A stretch of 56,976 bases of DNA from Pseudorhizobium endolithicum (GTDB taxonomy: Bacteria; Pseudomonadota; Alphaproteobacteria; Rhizobiales; Rhizobiaceae), in NCBI RefSeq assembly GCF_902153245.2, contig NZ_CABFWF030000018.1:146247-203222 (forward strand). Reading direction: 5' to 3'. Positions 38,377-47,215 of this stretch are shown here, one piece after another (the first letter of the stretch is position 1; every line of letters begins with the position of its first letter). Under the pieces are notes generated by a model. The model saw nothing but the letters and a program-made list of their open reading frames with translations, did not search any database and was not told the origin of the DNA. A program made the position numbers and the translations under genes.

Positions 38377-39327
38377 ATGCTGAACTGGAATTGGAATCGT
38401 AGTGAGCCAGGCGCAGCGTCCCCAGCGTCCGTTGACGTTCAAGCCCCAGAACCACCCAAGACACTCGATGTTCCGAAAAAAGCGAAGCTCGCCTTGGCGC
38501 TGGGTGGCGGCGCCGCCCGAGGCTGGGCGCACATCGGTGTATTGCGTGCACTCGACGAGGCTGGCATCGAGGTTGGAATGATCGCCGGCACCTCGATCGG
38601 CGCGCTGGTCGGCGGCTGCTATCTTGCCGGCAAGCTGGACGAACTGGAGAGCTTTGCCCGATCCCTGACGATGCGTCGTATCGCGGGTCTTCTCGACCTC
38701 ACTATCGGCGGCGGCGGCCTGCTCGGCGGGATGCGCCTGACGAAACGGATGCAGGAACACCTCGAGGGACTGTCCATCGACGATCTCGGGCGGCCCTTCG
38801 TGGCCGTCGCAACCGAACTTCACACGGGACACGAGGTGTGGATCAGCAGCGGCTCGCTGATCACGGCCTTGCGGGCTTCCTACGCCCTGCCCGGCATCTT
38901 CGAGCCGGTGACATGCAACAACCGCACCCTGGTCGATGGAGCTCTCGTCAATCCGGTGCCCACCTCCGTCTGCCGCGCCTACGAACAGCCGTTGGTGGTA
39001 GCGGTGAACCTGAACTACGACATCTTCGGCCGCTCTGCCGTCGTCAAGCACAGTGCCAGCTTCCAGCCCATGGAGCCGAAGGCAAAGCTCAAGGAACAGC
39101 ATCTGGGACTGCCGGGGGTGATGGTACAGGCCTTCAACATCATCCAGGAACGGATCTCCCGCGCCCGTCTGGCGGGAGATCCGCCGGACCTCGCCCTCCA
39201 CCCCCGGCTGAGCGATATCGGATTGTCCGAATTCCACCGCGCCGGCGAAGCGATCGATCGCGGCTATGCGGAAACGATGAACCAGATTGCGGCCCTCCAG
39301 CGCATGCAGGAGGTCTTCGCCCGCTGA
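38377..39327 (+). CDS. Patatin-like phospholipase (RssA type)
   Basis: A 316-residue protein. ATG 38377 follows GGAGG; another ATG 27 bp earlier lacks a ribosome site. Patatin motifs: oxyanion loop GGGAARGWAHIGVL, nucleophile Ser in AGTSIGALVGG, and catalytic Asp in DGALVNPVP. The fold is that of RssA/NTE-type lysophospholipases. A tryptophan-rich N-terminus (MLNWNWNRSE) may touch membranes. No signal peptide. Substrate is uncertain. Confidence 0.9.
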   Translation: MLNWNWNRSEPGAASPASVDVQAPEPPKTLDVPKKAKLALALGGGAARGWAHIGVLRALDEAGIEVGMIAGTSIGALVGGCYLAGKLDELESFARSLTMRRIAGLLDLTIGGGGLLGGMRLTKRMQEHLEGLSIDDLGRPFVAVATELHTGHEVWISSGSLITALRASYALPGIFEPVTCNNRTLVDGALVNPVPTSVCRAYEQPLVVAVNLNYDIFGRSAVVKHSASFQPMEPKAKLKEQHLGLPGVMVQAFNIIQERISRARLAGDPPDLALHPRLSDIGLSEFHRAGEAIDRGYAETMNQIAALQRMQEVFAR

Positions 39328-39350
39328 TCCTCCGACCGGCTGGCGCCGCG

Positions 39351-39785
39351 TCAGCCCGCGATATAGGCCTTGATCTGCTCGGCTTCCATCTCCACCTCGC
39401 GGATCCGCGATTTCACCACGTCACCGATCGAGATGATTCCGGCCAGACGGCCGCCCTCTTCCACCGGAACGTGACGGAACCGGCCGCTGCTCATCATCTC
39501 CATCAGACGGTTGACGGTGGTATCCTCGCGGCAGGTCTGGACGCTGACGGTCATGACGGACGATATCGGCTGGTCCAGGATGGCAGCGCCCCGCTCGGCC
39601 AGAGCGCGCACCATGTCGCGTTCGGTGAATATGCCGGCGATGCGTCCATCGACGCTTGTGACGACAACCGCGCCGATCTTCCTTTCATGCAGGATGCCCG
39701 CGACCTCCAGCAGTGTCTTGTCCGGAGTGACGGTGACGACATCCCGACCCTTGGCATCCAGCATGTTCTTGACGACGATGGACAT
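39351..39785 (-). CDS. Tandem CBS-domain protein
   Basis: A 144-residue protein made only of two CBS modules (residues 1-65 and 75-135): VTPDKTLLEVAGILHERKIGAVVV and CREDTTVNRLMEMMSSGRFRHVPV. GAGGAGA precedes the ATG 39783-39785. Stand-alone CBS pairs typically bind adenine nucleotides and regulate partner enzymes. The partner is not obvious here. Convergent with the patatin gene. Confidence 0.9.
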   Translation of the reverse strand: MSIVVKNMLDAKGRDVVTVTPDKTLLEVAGILHERKIGAVVVTSVDGRIAGIFTERDMVRALAERGAAILDQPISSVMTVSVQTCREDTTVNRLMEMMSSGRFRHVPVEEGGRLAGIISIGDVVKSRIREVEMEAEQIKAYIAG

Positions 39786-39894
39786 GGCTTTCTCCTCGCA
39801 GACCATTGCACGCCGGCGACGTACGTCCCCCTCGCCCGACGTCCGGCAGATGAATGGTGCCTTCGCGCGCGACGGAATGCAACACGCTTGCCGG

Positions 39895-40650
39895 TCAGGG
39901 GATGCTGCGGCGAGTATCCGGCTCGGGGTCGAACAGGCCGAAGAGCAGATAGCCGAAGAGAAAACCGCCGATGTGCGCGTCCCAGGCAATCTCGCCCGCA
40001 CTTGCGCCTACGAGCGGAAGGCCAAGGGCGATGAGGATATTTCCGAGAAACCAGAGGCCCGTGAAGACAGCCACCGTGCGGTTTCGAAGCGCCCCGAGGA
40101 GCGACTGGCGCGGATAGAGGTGCCCGTTCATTCGGCTGAAGCCGCCATTCGCGGGGAAGGCGAACCGGCATGCGGCGCCCATCAGTGCCGAAACCACGCC
40201 CGAAGCGCCGATCAGGACCGTCGGCGCCCCCCAATGGATTGCTGCATGGAAGAACGCTCCTGCAGCGGCGGAAAACATCCAGAAGACGACATAGCGGAAG
40301 ACACCGATCCGCCGCGCGACTGGAGCCCCGAACGCCATCAGCCACAGGGTGTTGAAGAGGAGGTGCTCTATGCCGCCGTGGAGCAAGGAGTAGGTGACCG
40401 GCGTCCAGAACCATTCCAGTCCCTGCTCGGCCAGAGGGTAGACATAACGGAGAGGACTGAAGGCCATATGGAAGAGCATCTGTTCCCGGCCTTGTGCGCC
40501 CAAGAACAGGCTCTCGACGAGGTAGAACGCACACAGGATCGCGATCGAAGTGACCAGAATGCCGGGAAGGTTGAATACCGGCTGCCTGCCTGGTGGTTCC
40601 GTCTGGCGGGCTTCGTCGCCCCCGCCTGTCCAGCCGTCCTGATGGTCCAT
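39895..40650 (-). CDS. Rhomboid-family intramembrane serine protease
   Basis: A 251-residue membrane protease with six hydrophobic segments. The catalytic Ser150 lies in LIGASGVVSALMG and His226 in WDAHIGGF; the conserved HGGIEHLLFN loop at 91-100 is present. The N-terminal 20 residues are polar. Rhomboids cut transmembrane helices of membrane-bound substrates; the substrate is unknown. Same strand as the CBS gene, 109 bp upstream of it. Confidence 0.92.
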   Translation of the reverse strand: MDHQDGWTGGGDEARQTEPPGRQPVFNLPGILVTSIAILCAFYLVESLFLGAQGREQMLFHMAFSPLRYVYPLAEQGLEWFWTPVTYSLLHGGIEHLLFNTLWLMAFGAPVARRIGVFRYVVFWMFSAAAGAFFHAAIHWGAPTVLIGASGVVSALMGAACRFAFPANGGFSRMNGHLYPRQSLLGALRNRTVAVFTGLWFLGNILIALGLPLVGASAGEIAWDAHIGGFLFGYLLFGLFDPEPDTRRSIP

Positions 40651-40866
40651 GTACGATCCCCTGTTGCCCCGGGAGGCTTACAGGATAGTTGCATCCGATT
40701 AAAGAAGCCGATGGCGCGACAGCCGCCAGCAACAGGAAGTTGCCGTTCAACCGGACCCCTCAACGACACCGCTTAACGACAGGCATCAGGAACCTTCCCG
40801 CAGTGGAACACTCTATGTTAACCCGTCCATTGTATCGGTGAAGAACCTGTATGCAGGAAATCATCG

Positions 40867-41478
40867 ATGTATTCGTTCCAGTCATCTCAACGTCCGGCCC
40901 AGCAACCTGCTCAAGCGGCGAGAGCCTTCCAGAGGGTCGGGATCGCCGTCGATGGACGTCTGATGCTGGCAAATCACGAGGAATATGCCTGCACCGCCGT
41001 CGAAATGTCTCCGGGCGACGTGGAATTCAGCTGCCAGGGCCGGCCGCGGATAAATGAGCGAGTCATCGCTTATCTCGATCATCTCGGTCGCCTCGAAGGC
41101 ATCGTTACGGAAATCGGCACCTCCGGGTTCTCGATGACGATCAACGCGACCGATCGCAAGCGCGAGAAGCTTGCCGCGCAGTTGACCTGGATCGCCAACA
41201 AGCACGAGCTCGGCCTTCCCGAGGATCGCCGCCATGATCGCCTGACACCACGACAAACGAGAGCGGAAGTGGTTCTCGACGATGGAAGCCGCTATAGTTG
41301 CCGGCTCATGGACCTGTCGCTTTCCGGCGCCGCCGTGGATATCGACATACGACCGCCTCTCGGCACACCGGTACGGCTGGGAAGCATGCGCGGCAAGGTC
41401 GTCCGACACTTCATGGAGGGCGTGGCGATAGAGTTCGCCACGGTGCAATCGCGGGACTCCCTTCGCGAGTTCCTATAG
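40867..41478 (+). CDS. Tandem PilZ-domain protein (c-di-GMP effector)
   Basis: A 203-residue protein with AGGAAAT ahead of the ATG. Residues 20-95 form a PilZ-like fold without the ligand motif (EMSPGDVEF). Residues 118-200 form a second PilZ domain that keeps both c-di-GMP motifs: RxxxR in DRRHDRLTPR and DxSxxG in LMDLSLSGAAV. This suggests that only the C-terminal domain binds c-di-GMP while the first serves structure or dimer contact. It ends in a strong terminator. The LapG-like protease gene lies 496 bp downstream. Confidence 0.85.
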   Translation: MYSFQSSQRPAQQPAQAARAFQRVGIAVDGRLMLANHEEYACTAVEMSPGDVEFSCQGRPRINERVIAYLDHLGRLEGIVTEIGTSGFSMTINATDRKREKLAAQLTWIANKHELGLPEDRRHDRLTPRQTRAEVVLDDGSRYSCRLMDLSLSGAAVDIDIRPPLGTPVRLGSMRGKVVRHFMEGVAIEFATVQSRDSLREFL

Positions 41479-41508
41479 AACTCTCCACCCGACCGATCTC
41501 TGCAGGAA

Positions 41509-41531
41509 AGCGGCGCCAGCCGCTTTTTTTT
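41509..41531 (+). terminator. Intrinsic terminator of the PilZ gene
   Basis: A 6-bp stem AGCGGC/GCCGCT (41509-41514, 41519-41524) with GCCA loop, followed by eight T residues (41524-41531). It lies 30 bp after the PilZ stop. Confidence 0.88.
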
Positions 41532-41829
41532 GTTGTCCCGTTCCGGGACAGGAAGATCAAAATTCTTCTGCGCACCCAAAATTTTTTTCTGCGGAATGCT
41601 CTCCGGTTCGCGCGGTCCGTGCGCCCGCGCGCCCCTTTTCACCGCTTGCCGTAGCGCCTGAAGCAGGCTTGGCGGACGCGATATATCGCCATCACCGTCG
41701 GGACAACCTTCCCCCCGCATTAACCTTCTCACCGAGGCCTGCCCAGGAAACCGCGGGCTTCACGAGAGTGGCGCGATACGGAAGGTCATCAGCCTCCGTG
41801 CACTTTTCCTCGAACTCGAACGGCATTTC

Positions 41830-41862
41830 ATTCAAGATTTATTCAAATTCGATTCAAATTCG
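41830..41862. repeat. Three tandem 11-bp repeats upstream of the LapG-like protease
   Basis: ATTCAAGATTT, ATTCAAATTCG and ATTCAAATTCG lie head to tail; the last two are identical and all begin ATTCAA. The 11-bp period is close to one helical turn, so a protein binding each unit would sit on the same face of DNA. They end 112 bp before the protease start codon. Role as an operator is inferred. Confidence 0.6.
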
Positions 41863-41974
41863 CCTCGTATTCTCGAAAACTTATCCTCAAATAATCCTTT
41901 GATTTTACTGCTCATTTTCGCGCGGCATCAAAGCCTTCCTGTCATGTTTCCTCCCGTAACGGGGAGACAAGACC

Positions 41975-42583
41975 ATGACCCACCGCAACGGATTGAGTGC
42001 AGCAATCGCCACCGCCATCCTTGTCCTGTTGGGCGTACAGACCTCGGCCGCGATGCCGGCTGCCATGGAGATCGGCGGGAAGGCAAATCCGCCGATCGGT
42101 CACTACGAATTCTGCCGCATCTACGCGAGCGAGTGCGAACCGGCCTCGCATGATGCAGGGCCTGCCACGCTTACGGAGGAGAGGTGGCAGACGATCCTCG
42201 ACGTCAACTACACGGTAAACACTGCAATCCAGCCGCTCACCGACCAGGACATCTACGGCGTCGAGGAACGCTGGGCCTATCCGCGCTCCGTCGGCGACTG
42301 CGAGGACTTCGTTCTCCTGAAGCGCAAGATGCTCATGGCGAGAGGATTCGATCCCTCGGACCTCCTCATCACCGTGGTTCTGCAGCCAAATGGCGAAGGC
42401 CATGCGGTCCTCACCGTCCGCACCGACCATGGCGATTTCGTTCTCGACAACATGCGAAACACCGTTCTGCTCTGGTGGGACACCGAGTACACCTTCCTGA
42501 AGCGCCAGGCTTCCAACCACCCCGGCCGCTGGGTCAAGCTGCAGGACGGCCGCGCGACCGCCGTCGGTAGCGTCGCGAGGTAA
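41975..42583 (+). CDS. Transglutaminase-like cysteine peptidase (BTLCP, LapG-like)
   Basis: A 202-residue periplasmic protein with GGGGAGA before the ATG and a signal peptide (residues 1-28, ATAILVLLGVQTSAAMPA). The catalytic triad of the family is complete: Cys109 in VGDCEDFVLLK, His143 in GHAVLTVRT and Asp158 in FVLDNM. BTLCP proteins are related to LapG, which releases surface adhesins when c-di-GMP is low. No LapD-like receptor or adhesin is seen here, but the upstream neighbour is a PilZ protein. Length is a little short of LapG (about 230). Confidence 0.9.
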   Translation: MTHRNGLSAAIATAILVLLGVQTSAAMPAAMEIGGKANPPIGHYEFCRIYASECEPASHDAGPATLTEERWQTILDVNYTVNTAIQPLTDQDIYGVEERWAYPRSVGDCEDFVLLKRKMLMARGFDPSDLLITVVLQPNGEGHAVLTVRTDHGDFVLDNMRNTVLLWWDTEYTFLKRQASNHPGRWVKLQDGRATAVGSVAR

Positions 42584-42896
42584 CGGCTGCATCCTCAGCC
42601 AGGCGCAGGAACCTCCGCATAACGGAATTTGGCGCTGACAGCCTGGCTCTCCCTCCCCTGCCGGCGCCGAAATTTTGCTCACCAGAAGAATTTTCCCGAG
42701 GCAGCATCATATTGATGCCGCGATTACCGCTTTTTTCAAAGGGATTGGCGGGCGGTATACATTCAACGATCGGCAATTTCCTAAAATGCCGTCGAAGCTG
42801 AAAGATCGCCGTTCATCATAAACCTCTTGGTAACGCTGTTGCCCTAGCTTGTCGGTAACGGTTCGTGGCGGGGGCGCGTCCGGAAGGCGAGTTGTT
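42584..42896. other. 313-bp region upstream of the D,D-carboxypeptidase
   Basis: No gene seen. It holds a 15-bp palindrome, GCATCA-TAT-TGATGC (42704-42718), and AT-rich text near 42670 to 42800 that probably includes the carboxypeptidase promoter. I could not fix a -35/-10 pair. Confidence 0.4.
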
Positions 42897-44360
42897 ATGC
42901 GAGCGATGAGTGCGGTAGTGTCGATGGCAGTATTCTCCACCTCCTTTTTCAAGCGACAGACAAGGCTCGGCGGGCCGATTACCGGATTTCTCCTCGCGCT
43001 TGCGCTCGCCGTGACATTGCCGGCCGCACAGGCCAGTGCCGCGCCGAAATATGCCGGCATCGTAGTGGATGCCAATACAGGCAAGGTCCTCTACAGCGAA
43101 GATCCGGATGGCCTGCGCTACCCGGCGTCGCTCACAAAGATGATGACGCTCTATCTGACCTTCGAGGCGCTGGAGGCCGGCCGCATTCGGCTCGACTCCA
43201 AGGTTCCGGTCTCCAAGAACGCAGCGGCCGAGCCGCCCTCCAAGCTCGGCATGGGTGCCGGCGGAAACCTGACGGTCGAGCAGGCCATCAAGGCTCTCGT
43301 CACCCGCTCGGCCAATGACGTGGCCACCGCTCTCGGGGAATTCCTCGGCGGCTCCGAATCCCGCTTTGCGCAGATGATGACGAACAAGGCGCGTGCCCTC
43401 GGCATGACCCGCACGACCTACCGCAACGCGCACGGCCTTCCCAATACCGCCCAGATGACCACCGCGCGCGACCAGGCCCGTCTCGGAATGGCGCTCCGTC
43501 AGCATTTCCCGCAGTATTACGGCTATTTCTCGACGCGCAGCTTCAAGTTCGGCAAGCAGACCATCGGTAACCACAATCGCCTGCTGGGCTCGGTCGAAGG
43601 CGTGGACGGCATCAAGACCGGCTATATCCGCGCCTCCGGCTTCAACCTCGTGACGTCCTTGCAGAAGGACGGGCGCTCGCTCGTCGCCGTCGTCATCGGC
43701 GGCCGCACCGGTGCCAGCCGCGATGCGCAGATGCGCAAGCTGGTCGCGCAATATCTTCCCAAGGCTTCCCGCAACGGGAAGCGAGCGGCCTTGATCGCAC
43801 AGGCCCCCTCTGCCCCGGTCGGAGATGCGGTTGCCGCCGCCGAACGCCTTGCGGCGTTCGATCTGCCGCGCAGCGGCCCGGTTCCGCAGGCCCGCTACGA
43901 GGAGCAGCAGATCGCCTCCGCCTATGCGTCACCCTCGGCGACGAAGCGTTCCGGTGACGCCATGAAAGCGCTCGCCGAAGTGGCCGCGCCCGTTCCGGCA
44001 CCCGAATTCGTCCCGAGCGAGGAGATCGCCGTGACCGAACAGGGCGACACGTCCGGCGAAGTCGACGTCGTGACCACGGCATCGACGGCGCGCGCGGTAC
44101 CGGAAGAGACCGTGTCCGGCTGGGTTATCCAGGTCGGCGTCTCGCCGAACGAGAAAATGGCCACCGAGCTCCTGCAGAAGGCGCAGGACAAGGGCGGAAA
44201 GGTACTGCGTTCCGCCAAGCCCTTCACGGTTGCGGTAAACGCCAATGGCGAACAGCTCTATCGCGCCCGTTTCGGCGGGTTCGACGACCAGACGGCGGCG
44301 GTGAATACCTGCAAAGCGCTCAAGAAGCACGGCGTCAACTGCTGGGCATCGCAACAGTAA
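42897..44360 (+). CDS. D-alanyl-D-alanine carboxypeptidase with C-terminal SPOR domain
   Basis: A 487-residue exported penicillin-binding protein. ATG 42897 is used, since the upstream frame has no conserved text; a hydrophobic export signal spans about residues 25-48. Active-site motifs: SxxK with Ser78 (YPASLTKMM), SxN at Ser138 (TRSANDVA), KTG at Lys240 (DGIKTGYI). A linker of about 120 residues leads to a SPOR domain (residues about 405-485, GWVIQVGVSPNEKMA) which binds denuded septal glycan. The enzyme trims pentapeptides; the SPOR tail suggests action at division sites. Confidence 0.93.
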   Translation: MRAMSAVVSMAVFSTSFFKRQTRLGGPITGFLLALALAVTLPAAQASAAPKYAGIVVDANTGKVLYSEDPDGLRYPASLTKMMTLYLTFEALEAGRIRLDSKVPVSKNAAAEPPSKLGMGAGGNLTVEQAIKALVTRSANDVATALGEFLGGSESRFAQMMTNKARALGMTRTTYRNAHGLPNTAQMTTARDQARLGMALRQHFPQYYGYFSTRSFKFGKQTIGNHNRLLGSVEGVDGIKTGYIRASGFNLVTSLQKDGRSLVAVVIGGRTGASRDAQMRKLVAQYLPKASRNGKRAALIAQAPSAPVGDAVAAAERLAAFDLPRSGPVPQARYEEQQIASAYASPSATKRSGDAMKALAEVAAPVPAPEFVPSEEIAVTEQGDTSGEVDVVTTASTARAVPEETVSGWVIQVGVSPNEKMATELLQKAQDKGGKVLRSAKPFTVAVNANGEQLYRARFGGFDDQTAAVNTCKALKKHGVNCWASQQ

Positions 44361-44474
44361 CGCCAGCAGCCGGCGGTCTGCCGGCATGATGTTCGGCGTC
44401 GCCTACGGGTGGCGCCGCCCCGGGGGAAGAGCCCTGCATCAACCTCGATGTTTGTATTGTGTACGAGGCCAAAG

Positions 44475-44744
44475 ATGACGGTTTACGAAAGCAGCGCCAA
44501 TTCGCCGTTTGCACCCGGCGGCCGATCCAGGCCGCGGGCTACCGCGCTCCATCCGCTGCACGAGGCAGCCATGCGGCTGGCGGGTGCGGGCCTTACCAAA
44601 TCCAAGGACCGAACGCGTGATCTCGTCGCCCTGCTTCTCAGCCACGGCGCCCGCGCGTTGCGGCATTCGCAGCCGGAAGTGAGCATCCATCTTCATGTCG
44701 GGGCGCATGCCGGGCGCTCGCCGGTCCGCCTGCGGCTCCGCTGA
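44475..44744 (+). CDS. Small hypothetical protein
   Basis: An 89-residue basic protein that I do not recognise. GAGG lies about 8 bases before the ATG at 44475. It has a proline/arginine-rich start, a helix-like middle (HEAAMRLAGAGLTKSKDRTRDLVALLLSHGA in two parts) and an arginine-rich end. It is short and overlaps no other gene; it converges with the DUF1489 gene, with stops 5 bp apart. Coding status is plausible but not proven. Confidence 0.45.
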   Translation: MTVYESSANSPFAPGGRSRPRATALHPLHEAAMRLAGAGLTKSKDRTRDLVALLLSHGARALRHSQPEVSIHLHVGAHAGRSPVRLRLR

Positions 44745-44749
44745 TCTGA

Positions 44750-45187
44750 CTACAGAAGCCCGAGTTCCGCCAGTTCGCGACGCAGGTCCTCGGGCATCGC
44801 CGTCAGTTCCTCACCCATTCCCGCGAGGTCGCGCGGCGCTTCCTCCGCCTTCAGATAGCGCCAGCCCTGGAATGGCCGTTTGGGCTGCGGCGCAGTCTCA
44901 ATTACCTCAGGTCCCAGCACCAGTTCACAGCGGGATATCCCATCCGCACCCGTAATGCAGCGCAGGTCCAGAAGACGTTGGCGTGCCATCACCTGGCCTT
45001 TGATCACCCAGTAGAGCGATCCGCCGTCCAGAAGCTCATCGATACGCTTGGGAACCATGCGGGTGGTATGAATGGAGTGCGGTTCCAGCCCGGCGGCAAG
45101 GGCAATCATCGAGCGTTCCCCGACCCAATCCTTCAGATCCTGAAGCGAGTCGGCGCCGACGCAGAGTTTTATGAGATGCAGTGACAT
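44750..45187 (-). CDS. DUF1489 family protein
   Basis: A 145-residue protein. The ATG 45185-45187 has AAGGA before it. MSLHLIKLCVGADSLQDL is the usual N-terminus, and TRMVPKRIDELLDGGSLYWVIKG (in the central part) is the family core. DUF1489 is conserved in alphaproteobacteria with no known function. It follows the serine dehydratase gene by 65 bp on the same strand. Confidence 0.87.
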   Translation of the reverse strand: MSLHLIKLCVGADSLQDLKDWVGERSMIALAAGLEPHSIHTTRMVPKRIDELLDGGSLYWVIKGQVMARQRLLDLRCITGADGISRCELVLGPEVIETAPQPKRPFQGWRYLKAEEAPRDLAGMGEELTAMPEDLRRELAELGLL

Positions 45188-45252
45188 GCCGTCCTTCAAA
45201 TCCGAAAGAGGGCGAAGGTCAAGCCGCGACCCGCGTCGAACAGCACTATCGG

Positions 45253-46653
45253 TCAACACTCCACCACGTTTACGGCGAGGCCGCCGGTGGAAGTCTCCTT
45301 GTATTTCTCGCTCATGTCGTTTCCGGTCTGGCGCATTGTTTCGATGCACGCATCCAGCGGCACGAAATGCCTGCCGTCACCTTTGATTGCCAGGGAAGCG
45401 GCAGTGACCGCCTTCACCGCGCCCAAAGCATTCCGTTCTATGCAGGGAACCTGTACGAGGCCCGCCACCGGATCGCAGGTCATGCCGAGATGGTGCTCGA
45501 GGGCGATCTCCGCGGCATTCTCGATCTGCTCCGGGAAGCCGCCCATCACCGCCGCGAGGCCCGCCGCCGCCATTGCCGCCGCGGATCCGACTTCTCCTTG
45601 ACAGCCCACTTCCGCTCCGGAGATGGAGGCATTGTGCTTGATGATGCCTCCGATCGCTGCGGCCGTCAGCAGGAAGTCGCGGATATCCTGCTGCGTCGCA
45701 TCCTCATGGAAATGCAGAAAGTACCGGATGGTCGCGGGTATTACTCCGGCCGCGCCGTTGGTTGGCGCAGTTACGACCCGTCCTCCGGCCGCATTCTCCT
45801 CGTTGACAGCCATGGCATAGACGCTCAGCCAGTCGTTGGCGAGCAAGGGGTTGAGGCGGTTGCTTCGCCATTCCTCGTTCAGCTTGTCGTGTACCGCGCG
45901 AGCCCGCCGCCGTACATTGAGCCCCCCGGGCATGACGCCATCGACCCTCAGGCCGCGATCGATACAGTTGTTCATGGCCTCCCAGATCCGGTCCAGCCCC
46001 GCGTCGAGTTCGCTCGGGGAAAGCCGGATCTCCTCGTTTGCGCGCTTCATTTGGGCGATGCTGAGGCCGGAGCTGCTGGCCATAGCCAGCATTTCCTGCG
46101 CCGTACCGAAGGGATAGGGAACACGCGGACCGGAGGACTTGCCCTTCTCGGCACGCATGGCCTGCAGTTCGGTATCGGTCACGACGAAGCCACCGCCGAT
46201 CGAATAGTAGACGCGCTTCACGAGAAGGCGCCCGTCGGCATCGAAAGCAGAGAAGGTCATGCCGTTGGCATGGCCCGGCAAAGGCTGCTTCTTGTCGAAG
46301 ATCAGATCGGTCTTCGGCTGGAAAGCGTAAGGCGGATGACCCGGCGGCCTTATAATTCCGCTCCGCTCGACCTCTGCAATGGTCTCGTCCATCCGGTCGG
46401 GATCCACCGTATGCGGCTCTTCTCCCGTCAAGCCGAGGATGACCGCCCTGCCCGTCCCATGACCTATGCCGGTGTAGGCCAGCGAGCCATGCAGCGTGAC
46501 CCGAAGCGAGCCCACCCTGCCCCCCGTGGGACGCGGCCAGTCGTCGGACAGGATCAACTCGAGGAAGCGCGCCGCGGCCGACATCGGTCCCATCGTATGG
46601 GAGCTCGACGGGCCGACGCCGATCTTGAAGACGTCGAACACGGAAAGAAACAT
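45253..46653 (-). CDS. sdaA: L-serine ammonia-lyase (single-chain, Fe-S)
   Basis: A 466-residue enzyme deaminating L-serine to pyruvate. ATG 46651-46653 has AGGAG upstream; [24 protein letters not shown] is the family N-terminus with the serine-loop. The alpha and beta parts are fused. Fe-S ligand cysteines appear in [27 protein letters not shown] and the last VVEC-COOH-type ending (NVVEC), where the terminal Cys inserts in the active site in related enzymes. Normal length. Confidence 0.95.
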   Translation of the reverse strand: MFLSVFDVFKIGVGPSSSHTMGPMSAAARFLELILSDDWPRPTGGRVGSLRVTLHGSLAYTGIGHGTGRAVILGLTGEEPHTVDPDRMDETIAEVERSGIIRPPGHPPYAFQPKTDLIFDKKQPLPGHANGMTFSAFDADGRLLVKRVYYSIGGGFVVTDTELQAMRAEKGKSSGPRVPYPFGTAQEMLAMASSSGLSIAQMKRANEEIRLSPSELDAGLDRIWEAMNNCIDRGLRVDGVMPGGLNVRRRARAVHDKLNEEWRSNRLNPLLANDWLSVYAMAVNEENAAGGRVVTAPTNGAAGVIPATIRYFLHFHEDATQQDIRDFLLTAAAIGGIIKHNASISGAEVGCQGEVGSAAAMAAAGLAAVMGGFPEQIENAAEIALEHHLGMTCDPVAGLVQVPCIERNALGAVKAVTAASLAIKGDGRHFVPLDACIETMRQTGNDMSEKYKETSTGGLAVNVVEC

Positions 46654-46829
46654 TTTCACGCGACTCCTGATGCACCGGAGGAGGCTATGTCGGCAGCACC
46701 GCCGGATGCGGCGGACGCCCCGACATGTCCTTTGACTATAGCGACACAAGGCCGACAAAACGAAAACAGCGCGGTAGCAATACCACGCCGTTTCAAGAAT
46801 TCGCTATTTCTAATGGGGTCGGAAAAAGA

Positions 46830-46931
46830 TCAGATGGTACCGAACAGATAGGCGAGCGCCAAAACTCCGGCAAATCCCGCGAGCGCCTTGAAGGTCACGC
46901 CCCAGCAGGACTTCTGAATGGTGTCTTCCAT
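46830..46931 (-). CDS. 33-residue small membrane protein
   Basis: A short frame from ATG 46929-46931 to a stop at 46830. GGAG lies 7 bases before the ATG. Sequence: a charged start (MEDTIQKSC) and one clear transmembrane helix (FKALAGFAGVLALAYLF). A promoter candidate lies 56 bp upstream. Nothing like it can be named, but single-helix proteins of this length are often regulators of membrane complexes. It stands alone between sdaA and DUF599. Confidence 0.6.
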   Translation of the reverse strand: MEDTIQKSCWGVTFKALAGFAGVLALAYLFGTI

Positions 46932-46986
46932 AATGACTCCGGTTGATTGTCTGTCGTGCACCGCCATCGGAGACGGTCTGGTAAAG

Positions 46987-47015
46987 GATATATTAAACCT
47001 CCATCCTTCTCGCAA
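46987..47015 (-). promoter_or_regulatory. Promoter candidate of the 33-residue membrane protein
   Basis: On the minus strand, -35 TTGCGA (47010-47015), a 17-bp spacer and -10 TATATC (46987-46992). The expected leader is about 48 bases and ends with the GGAG ribosome site. Confidence 0.45.
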
Positions 47016-47215
47016 CTGCAAAAAGTGGCGGAAGCAAGGCAAAGCCGCATCGCAGCCATTCGCCCATCGCATGACATATCGGTGAAGCACTGCCTGTTCA
47101 GGCCCGACAACGGAAGGACGTCATCCGATTTTCGCCGCAAGCGTTAACGGAGCGGGGCTTGCCGCTCATCGGCATGTGAAGCATATCCGCAGGGAACAAC
47201 CAGCCGGGGATTCGG

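Larger units (their letters stand above)
41479..41974. other. 496-bp intergenic region with terminator and AT-rich repeats
   Basis: Apart from the PilZ terminator (41509-41531) and three 11-bp repeats (41830-41862), this stretch has an unusually AT-rich core from 41800 to 41930 compared with its GC-rich surroundings. No frame in it looks like a gene. It probably carries the promoter of the protease gene at 41975. Confidence 0.55.

Noticed and set aside
44369..44385. GCCGGC/GCCGGC hairpin after the D,D-carboxypeptidase
   Set aside because: Self-complementary 6-mers of this composition are common by chance at this GC content and no T-run follows.
45181..46851. A 556-codon plus-strand frame opposite the serine dehydratase
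   Set aside because: Antisense to an enzyme with full signature motifs; no family text.
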